From Chloroflexota bacterium (GTDB lineage Bacteria; Chloroflexota; Anaerolineae; 4572-78; J111): a stretch of DNA of 10,944 nucleotides. The notes below the pieces were generated by a model, which did no database searches, was not told the DNA's origin, and was given only the letters and a program-made list of their open reading frames with translations. Location: NCBI GenBank assembly GCA_003695455.1, contig RFJF01000026.1, forward strand, positions 1 to 10,944, written 5' to 3'. Below, piece by piece: positions 6,035 to 10,944 of the stretch. Positions within the stretch are counted from its first letter, which is position 1. Each line of letters starts with the position of its first letter. A program made the position numbers and the translations under genes.

Positions 6035-7870
6035 GGGTTGGTGTGGCACGGAAATTTCCGACAGGGCAAGTTCAATATCCAAAAACGGAGCCAGCGGGAA
6101 TGTTACGATGAACACCGTGCCCTGCCCCATCTGACTCTCCACCTGAATTTGCCCCCCCATCAGCGTGACCAGATTTTTCACAATAGACAACCCCAGCCCC
6201 GCACCACCGTGCCGGCGGGTAATCGAACCATCAACCTGCCAGAACGGCGAGAAGATGTGAGTCTGCGCTTGGGCGGAAATGCCGGGGCCGGTGTCGCTCA
6301 CGCGAATGGCCCACGTATCGGGCTGCGGCAGGTAAATTTGCAGCGCCACTTCGCCGTGTTCGGTGAATTTAATGGCGTTGTTCACCAAATTGATGAGAAT
6401 TTGCTGCAACCGAATTTCATCGCCCACCATTTCTGTTGGCACGTCCGGCGAAATTTGCGTTGAAAATTCCAGATTTTTGGCCTGCGCCAGCACACTCATT
6501 TTGGCCTGCACTCTGGATACAAGATCGGCCACCACAAACGGCTGCGGATTCAGGCGGATTTTCCCTTCATCAAACTGAGACTGTTCCAGCAACTCATTGA
6601 CCAGTTGGGTCAGGTAGCCGGTATTTTCAATCACCTTGTTCATCACGTCAACCTGATCGGCTACCACCGGACCGTATGCCCCAATCTGCAACAGTTCCAC
6701 GTACCCCAAAATTGCACCGATGGGCGTGCGGAGTTCGTGGCTTACACGGGCCAGCAGTTCACTTTTAAATCGACTGGCCTGCACCACGGCATCTCTGGCT
6801 TCTGACAGGGCCATCTCCATTTGTTTGCGGTCAGAAATATCGCGCATGGCCACAATCCGGCCGCTCAATTCACCGCCGTTGTTGAACAACGGCGTGATGC
6901 GCACGTCGTAATGACGGGTGTTGCCGGCCGAATCGGGCAACGCAATTTCAATGGATTCATTATCAACGGTTTTCCGTACGTGCGCCAACAGTTGCGGCCA
7001 TTGACTCAACACGCCGGTTCCGGTGCGACCCACGGCATCCGATTCGTCCAGGCCGATGATTTTTTGCGCGGCCCGGTTGATGTCAATAATCCGGCCTGCC
7101 GTGTCCAGCACAAAAACGCCGTCGCTCATCACATCAACCATGGTTCTGCGAGCCACCGGCTTTAAATCCAGCAGCCGAAAATGCAGCAGGCTCCACGTGA
7201 ATACCGCCCCGGTAAATACAAAGGCCAGCGGCGTCAAGTCCAGATTGGGGATGGGTACCAGCCCAAAAATGTAGACAGCATTAGCCAGCCACGGAGCAAA
7301 TGCGGCGGCCACCAGCAGCCCCGCCTGCCAGCGGTAAATATGCACCGACCGCAGCAGCAGGTCAATCATCAGCACAATACCCAGCATGACCAGCAGGGTA
7401 CTGTACGCCCAATGCACCCAAAACCACCCGCCGTATTCAACCGTCAGCGCCGGAAACGGGCCGGTGGGGTCCAGCGAAACCTGCTGCCACATCAGCCCGT
7501 GCCGCGCGGTGGTCCACACCAGCAACACCGTAATGGCAGGGATTACGCACATTGCCAGAATTCTGGGCCACGTCACCCAGCGGGTGTACCCTCTGAACTG
7601 CAAAATAAAAATCAGCCAGGTTACGGGAGCCGCCACAATGCCCAAATATTGCACTTTGCCCCAAAATACTTTGCCCGATAACTCGATGCTGCCAATTTCA
7701 AAGGCGTAACCCAGCACCCACACACTGACTACCAGCGCCATCACACTGAGAGTGACAGCGCCCGCCAGAAACCGCCGCCGCCACGCATAGAGGGCCAGAA
7801 TTAACGCAAATATGCCCGCCACCAGAAACGGCAGCATGTAGGGCAGGTACATCCAGTTAATGAAGTTCAT
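6026..7870 (-). CDS. Membrane histidine kinase: N-terminal 7TM sensor, PAS, HisKA, HATPase
   Basis: A 614-residue sensor histidine kinase. The first ~230 residues contain about seven hydrophobic segments (near 8-28, 35-55, 72-92, 103-120, 150-171, 181-203 and 211-232), matching the 7TM sensor module seen at the N-terminus of such kinases. A PAS domain follows (about 240-345, with SDGVFVLDTAGRIIDINRAA and ending AMRDISDRK). The dimerisation/phospho-acceptor domain has H378 in VSHELRTP. The ATPase domain has the N box (N494-N498, NLVNNAIKF), the DTGPG box (526-530) and the GGAGLGLSIVK box (555-565). All key residues are present, so it should be active. The ATG at 7870 lies 3 bp after the stop of the receiver gene, which indicates one transcript. 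The 3' end overlaps the DUF2085 gene by 9 bp. The signal sensed is unknown. Confidence 0.95.
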   Translation of the reverse strand: MNFINWMYLPYMLPFLVAGIFALILALYAWRRRFLAGAVTLSVMALVVSVWVLGYAFEIGSIELSGKVFWGKVQYLGIVAAPVTWLIFILQFRGYTRWVTWPRILAMCVIPAITVLLVWTTARHGLMWQQVSLDPTGPFPALTVEYGGWFWVHWAYSTLLVMLGIVLMIDLLLRSVHIYRWQAGLLVAAAFAPWLANAVYIFGLVPIPNLDLTPLAFVFTGAVFTWSLLHFRLLDLKPVARRTMVDVMSDGVFVLDTAGRIIDINRAAQKIIGLDESDAVGRTGTGVLSQWPQLLAHVRKTVDNESIEIALPDSAGNTRHYDVRITPLFNNGGELSGRIVAMRDISDRKQMEMALSEARDAVVQASRFKSELLARVSHELRTPIGAILGYVELLQIGAYGPVVADQVDVMNKVIENTGYLTQLVNELLEQSQFDEGKIRLNPQPFVVADLVSRVQAKMSVLAQAKNLEFSTQISPDVPTEMVGDEIRLQQILINLVNNAIKFTEHGEVALQIYLPQPDTWAIRVSDTGPGISAQAQTHIFSPFWQVDGSITRRHGGAGLGLSIVKNLVTLMGGQIQVESQMGQGTVFIVTFPLAPFLDIELALSEISVPHQPSI

Positions 7871-7873
7871 GGA

Positions 7874-8251
7874 TTATGCAGAATCCTGATTGGTGGGAAA
7901 CAATTCGTTGATGGTTTGGCGCAATTCCTGAACGCCAATGGGCTTGATTAAAATTCCGTCTGCCATCTGGCTGAGTGGCCGGACATTCACAATGTCAGCG
8001 GTGACAAGCAACACCTTGATGTGTTTTAACCGTTCATCAAGGCGAATTTTGTACAGAATATCGCGGCCGGACACCTCCGGCAGGTTGAGATCGAGCAAAA
8101 TCAGTGCGGGTTCGGCGTGGGCCAGGTAGGCCACCGCCTCGCTGCCCGAAGATATTTTTTCGACGCTGAATTTCAGCATCTTCAGGATTCGGCTAAAAAT
8201 CTCAATCAGGTCGGGGTCGTCTTCAACAATCAGGGCAAGGTTTTGGGTCAT
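7874..8251 (-). CDS. Stand-alone CheY-like response regulator (receiver domain only)
   Basis: A 125-residue single-domain receiver with no output domain. Conserved positions are visible: acidic triad E10/D11/D12 in LIVEDDPD, phospho-acceptor D54 in LILLDLNLP, a Thr in LLVTADI, and the conserved Lys in ILIKPIG. It immediately precedes the 7TM-PAS kinase (3-bp gap) and is very likely its partner. It may act in a phosphorelay or by protein-protein contact. The ATG at 8251 is chosen because the fold begins directly after it. An in-frame TTG at 8299 lies inside the predicted -35 region and is unlikely. A GGAT(GA) sequence about 10 nt upstream is the only ribosome binding site candidate. Confidence 0.93.
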   Translation of the reverse strand: MTQNLALIVEDDPDLIEIFSRILKMLKFSVEKISSGSEAVAYLAHAEPALILLDLNLPEVSGRDILYKIRLDERLKHIKVLLVTADIVNVRPLSQMADGILIKPIGVQELRQTINELFPTNQDSA

Positions 8252-8270
8252 TGTAGTTTCATCCGGTAAC

Positions 8271-8299
8271 TTTATAATAGTGGTTTGTGATTTGTTCAA
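8271..8299 (-). promoter_or_regulatory. Sigma70-type promoter of the receiver/histidine kinase operon
   Basis: On the minus strand TTGAAC (8294-8299) and TATAAA (8271-8276) are separated by exactly 17 bp. The predicted start of transcription, around 8264, leaves only a short leader of about 13 nt before the ATG at 8251. Confidence 0.6.
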
Positions 8300-8360
8300 T
8301 TCTATCAGAAAAACCGGCCAAATACCATCGTACTGATAGCCTACCGGGGCGGCAAAAAAT

Positions 8361-9653
8361 TCACTCTACCTCAATCTGTGCGTAAAACGGAGACTCGCCG
8401 CCGCTGCCAAAGCGATACCCGTCACCACTCCGCAACTGCCAATCACTGCGATAAACGCCCGCCGCCGCCGGAGCCACCAACTGCACGCTCACATCCAGCG
8501 TTTCCCCGGGTTTCACCACCTGCGTCAGTGGCAGGCGCTCCGGCCCGCTCATCGAATCTCCGCCGGCAAAAACCAGGCTGTAATCCGGCCCCCAGGTACA
8601 GCTTCCGGTATTTTGCAGCCGCCACGTTTTTTCAAACGCTTCACCCGCCGCCAGCACCGTGCCGTCGGGGATGGTCACATCAGCCACAAACAGGGCCTCG
8701 TCCCGGCACGACACCGCACTGCCGCCCGAATCCGGGGCAACTGCCGGCCCGCGATTCCAGCCAAAATCGGCGGCCTGGTAGCCATTTTCGGCCAGCGTCA
8801 CGGTGGTGCTGCTCACGTTGACCCCGGGGTATGTCCAGCCGCCGGGCAGTAACCGCCCCGCGTTACCCGCCGATTCCGCATCAACCGCCACGCAATATTC
8901 ACCCGGCTGAAGCCGGCCAAACAGATACGTACCTGCGGCATCGGTGGCGGTAGCTGACAGCACGCTGCCGGCGTTGCTGCACGGCCCGGCAGACAGCGTG
9001 ACCTCAATGTCCGGAATCCGTGCCTCGGCGTTGTCAAAAATACCGTCCGCCCGGTAACCGCCCTGCCCATCGCTCACGCAAGCGCCTTCAATTGCGCCAT
9101 CGGCAAGCACCCGGCAAGTATCCTCCCACACAATCCCGCTGATGGCTGCACTGTCCGGTTCGACCTGTGGGGCCTGCGGGGCCACGTTGTCTACCGCCAG
9201 CGCAAACGAATTGCTCACGCTGTTGGCCCCTTCTACGGTGACGGTGTAGGTTCCGGCGGGCAGACCAACCACCGGCAGCGATACCATCTGGTCAAAAGGC
9301 TGCAACTGTTCGGCGCAGTTGCCGCCGGTTTGGTACGTGGTTGCCGCCGAAATCACAAATTCGTGGTTGGTTTGAACGGTGTTGAATCCGTTGAGAACTA
9401 CGCACGAGTTGGGCAAACTCCCGGCAATCCGCACGTTTACCTGCACCGGAAACGATTCCATTAAATTAATATCAACCTGCTGAATGGTGGCCTGGTTGTT
9501 CGCCTCACTGTCTGGGGTGGTCAGGCCGGCAGTGGCAGCGGGGGCGGGCGCAGTATCCGGCAAATCGGCGGAACCGGTGCAGGCAGATAGCGGCAGTATC
9601 AACGTTAGCGCAAAAATGACGGGCAACAGCGTGGTGATGGTGATTTGTGGCAT
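8361..9653 (-). CDS. Cell-surface lipoprotein with SdrD-B-like and NBR1-type Ig-like domains
   Basis: A 430-residue exported lipoprotein. The N-terminus is a hydrophobic signal ending in LPLSAC (lipobox Cys at residue 25), then an Ala/Pro/Thr-rich tether to about residue 55. Residues about 57-156 form a beta-rich domain (ESFPVQVNVRIAGSLPNSC, then LPAGTYTVTVEG). Residues about 170-298 resemble an SdrD B-like/Cna-B-like fold (ISGIVWEDTC, DGIFDNAEARIPDIEVTL, GTYLFGRLQPGEYCVAV). Residues about 316-430 match the NBR1-type Ig domain (FEKTWRLQNTGSCTWG, ending FYAQIEVE). Paired cysteines suggest disulfides. A structural or adhesion/ligand-binding role outside the cell is inferred; no catalytic motif is seen. 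The ATG at 9653 is chosen because GGAG lies 9 nt upstream; ATGs at 9659 and 9683 are alternatives. The gene is divergent from a Ser/Thr kinase gene. Confidence 0.85.
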   Translation of the reverse strand: MPQITITTLLPVIFALTLILPLSACTGSADLPDTAPAPAATAGLTTPDSEANNQATIQQVDINLMESFPVQVNVRIAGSLPNSCVVLNGFNTVQTNHEFVISAATTYQTGGNCAEQLQPFDQMVSLPVVGLPAGTYTVTVEGANSVSNSFALAVDNVAPQAPQVEPDSAAISGIVWEDTCRVLADGAIEGACVSDGQGGYRADGIFDNAEARIPDIEVTLSAGPCSNAGSVLSATATDAAGTYLFGRLQPGEYCVAVDAESAGNAGRLLPGGWTYPGVNVSSTTVTLAENGYQAADFGWNRGPAVAPDSGGSAVSCRDEALFVADVTIPDGTVLAAGEAFEKTWRLQNTGSCTWGPDYSLVFAGGDSMSGPERLPLTQVVKPGETLDVSVQLVAPAAAGVYRSDWQLRSGDGYRFGSGGESPFYAQIEVE

Positions 9654-9701
9654 TGGCATCTTCTCCGGGTGGCAGGGGCGCACTGATCCCTGTTTCAGAA
9701 G

Positions 9702-9730
9702 AGTCTAATCCAACTCACCGGCAATTGCAA
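9702..9730 (-). promoter_or_regulatory. Weak candidate promoter of the lipoprotein gene
   Basis: On the minus strand TTGCAA (9725-9730) and TAGACT (9702-9707) are 17 bp apart, each matching the consensus at 4 of 6 positions. Transcription would begin about 40 nt upstream of the start codon. The match is modest and could be chance. Confidence 0.3.
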
Positions 9731-9779
9731 TCCGGCGAACCTGCAAATCTTTTTGACCGGGCGGCGTTCTTATGTTAGA

Positions 9780-9804
9780 GTGACAATTGATGAGTGATTG
9801 TCAC
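9780..9804. repeat. Perfect 8-bp inverted repeat in the divergent intergenic region (candidate operator)
   Basis: GTGACAAT at 9780-9787 and ATTGTCAC at 9797-9804 are exact reverse complements separated by 9 bp. The repeat lies about 60 bp upstream of the Ser/Thr kinase start and about 125 bp upstream of the lipoprotein start. It is not followed by a T run, so it is not a terminator. Its size and symmetry suit a dimeric regulator, but no clear promoter could be placed around it. Confidence 0.45.
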
Positions 9805-9866
9805 ACGCTCAGGCATCCCGATTTCCAATTTGCCAGATAAACCATGTTTAAATTGACAGGAAACCC

Positions 9867-10944
9867 ATGTCAGATTCGCTGATTGGTCAGAAAATTGGGC
9901 AATACACCATCCTCTCAAAAATTGGCGAAGGGGGAATGGCCAAAGTTTACCGCGCCTACCAGCCATCCATTTCGCGGTACGTAGCCATCAAAGTGCTGCC
10001 GGAAAATGTGGCCGGTGATCGCAGTTTTATCAAACGGTTCAAAGCCGAGGCCAGAGCCATTGCCGCGCTGGAGCATCCCCACATTTTGCCGCTGTACGAT
10101 TTTGGCACCGAAAACGGCATCACCTACATGGTGATGCGGCTGGTAGACGGCGGTACGCTGGCCGATTTACTGGATGAAACCCCCGTTCCGCCGCGCCGGC
10201 AAACGGTGCAAATCATTGCCGATGTGGCCGGCGCGCTGGACTACGCCCACCGCGAGAACATTGTTCACCGTGATGTGAAGCCCAGCAATATTTTGATTGA
10301 CCAGCACGGTCAGGTGTTGCTGATGGATTTTGGGTTGGCGCGGGCAATGAATGACACGGCCCAAAGCCGAATTACCCGGACCGGCACGGTGGTGGGCACG
10401 GCCACGTATATGTCGCCGGAGCAGGCCGCCGACGAAAAACTGGACGGCCGCAGCGATGTCTACTCGCTGGGGGTGGTGCTGTTTGAGATGCTCACCGGCC
10501 AGACTCCGTTCACCGCCGAGACGATGGTTGCCATTGCCCTCAAACATATCAACGAACCCACCCCCTCGCTACGCGAAATCAACCCGGACATTCCGCAAAT
10601 ATTTGAGGATATTGTGTTCAAGGCCATGCAAAAATGGCCCGCCGACCGCTACCAAACCGCCGGCGAACTGGCCCGCGATTTGCAACGCGCGCTCAGCACG
10701 CTCAAAACCGAGGATTCGCTGGCGGCAGCGGGGCGTGTCCCGTCAAAACTGCCCACGCTCACGGCCCAGTTCGAGGAGAACGCCGCCACCGCCGGCCCCC
10801 ACCAACCCGCGCGCGCGCCCTCCGGCGCAATCAGCGGCACGCTGTCGGTGTTGAAACAGCCGTGGCTGTGGGGCAGCATTATTGCCGCCACGCTGACCAC
10901 CGTAGCCGTGATTGCCGTGCTGGTTTTCTGGCTGCGCGCCGCCC
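9867..10944 (+). CDS. Hanks-type Ser/Thr protein kinase with C-terminal transmembrane helix (partial, C-terminus cut by window)
   Basis: A PknB-like kinase of which 359 codons are visible. The kinase domain (about 13-275) is complete: glycine loop GEGGMAKV (20-27), ATP-binding K42 in VAIKVL, partner E61, catalytic HRDVKPSN (134-141, an RD-type kinase), DFG (154-156), and SPE (183-185). The Thr/Ser-rich activation loop SRITRTGTVVGTATY suggests activation by phosphorylation. A disordered Ala/Pro-rich linker (about 280-330) leads to a hydrophobic span near the window end (LWGSIIAATLTTVAVIAVLVFWL), which should cross the membrane. An extracellular sensor domain would be expected next but is off the window. 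The ATG at 9867 has an AGGAAA ribosome binding site ending 3 nt before it. The gene is divergent from the surface lipoprotein. Confidence 0.94.
   Translation, partial: MSDSLIGQKIGQYTILSKIGEGGMAKVYRAYQPSISRYVAIKVLPENVAGDRSFIKRFKAEARAIAALEHPHILPLYDFGTENGITYMVMRLVDGGTLADLLDETPVPPRRQTVQIIADVAGALDYAHRENIVHRDVKPSNILIDQHGQVLLMDFGLARAMNDTAQSRITRTGTVVGTATYMSPEQAADEKLDGRSDVYSLGVVLFEMLTGQTPFTAETMVAIALKHINEPTPSLREINPDIPQIFEDIVFKAMQKWPADRYQTAGELARDLQRALSTLKTEDSLAAAGRVPSKLPTLTAQFEENAATAGPHQPARAPSGAISGTLSVLKQPWLWGSIIAATLTTVAVIAVLVFWLRAA

Noticed and set aside
8302-8339. 7-bp inverted repeat (CTATCAG and CTGATAG) just upstream of the receiver/kinase promoter
   Set aside because: The arms are short with a 24-nt loop, a spacing at which chance matches are common, and no T run makes it a terminator for the lipoprotein gene. 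It was not called as an operator or terminator.
9753-9850. Possible promoter for the Ser/Thr kinase gene (TTGACC at 9753-9758, GATAAA-like elements near 9835)
   Set aside because: No pair of hexamers has both an acceptable match and 16-18 bp spacing, so no promoter was called.
1-10944. CRISPR arrays, tRNA/rRNA genes, insertion sequences, phage or toxin-antitoxin genes
   Set aside because: No spaced direct repeats, RNA gene landmarks, transposase or integrase motifs, or small toxin-like pairs were found on reading both strands.

Overview
The window looks like chromosomal DNA from a bacterium of the phylum Chloroflexota (Anaerolineae-like). This is inferred from gene content: a lipoprotein combining an SdrD-B-like domain with an NBR1-type Ig domain, a DUF2085 membrane protein, a 7TM-PAS histidine kinase, a transmembrane Hanks-type Ser/Thr kinase, and a GH35/GH42-like sugar-hydrolase relative. 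The sequence is moderately GC-rich, densely coding and has no RNA genes, insertion sequences or CRISPR. No taxonomic marker is present, so the assignment is tentative. Ten protein genes are supported; the first and last are cut by the window edges.

Layout. (1) 1-1933, minus strand: a NarL/LuxR-type response regulator followed 5 bp later by a sugar-type ABC transporter lipoprotein (substrate-binding protein, C-terminus missing). A good -35/-10 promoter lies at 1970-1997. (2) 2090-2506, minus: a small DUF5684-like membrane protein with its own extended -10 promoter, a strong ribosome binding site and a clear intrinsic terminator (2004-2049). (3) 2694-6034, plus: a tight three-gene unit made of a HAD phosphatase/phosphoglucomutase-like enzyme, a GH35/GH42-like protein whose catalytic signatures look degraded and which carries a long helical C-terminus, and a DUF2085 multi-pass membrane protein. 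(4) 6026-8251, minus: a stand-alone CheY-like receiver followed by a 7TM-PAS histidine kinase, a two-gene signalling unit. Its end overlaps the end of unit 3 by 9 bp. (5) 8361-9653, minus: a surface lipoprotein. (6) 9867-10944, plus: a Ser/Thr protein kinase with a membrane helix, truncated by the window. Units 5 and 6 diverge from a 213-bp region holding a perfect 8-bp inverted repeat.

Functionally the window combines carbohydrate handling (substrate-binding protein, HAD, GH-like protein) with three signalling modules (NarL regulator, kinase plus CheY pair, Ser/Thr kinase) and cell-envelope proteins. No complete described system is visible. The best candidate for something new is the HAD/GH-like/DUF2085 unit, because its hydrolase-like member appears to lack the catalytic glutamates.
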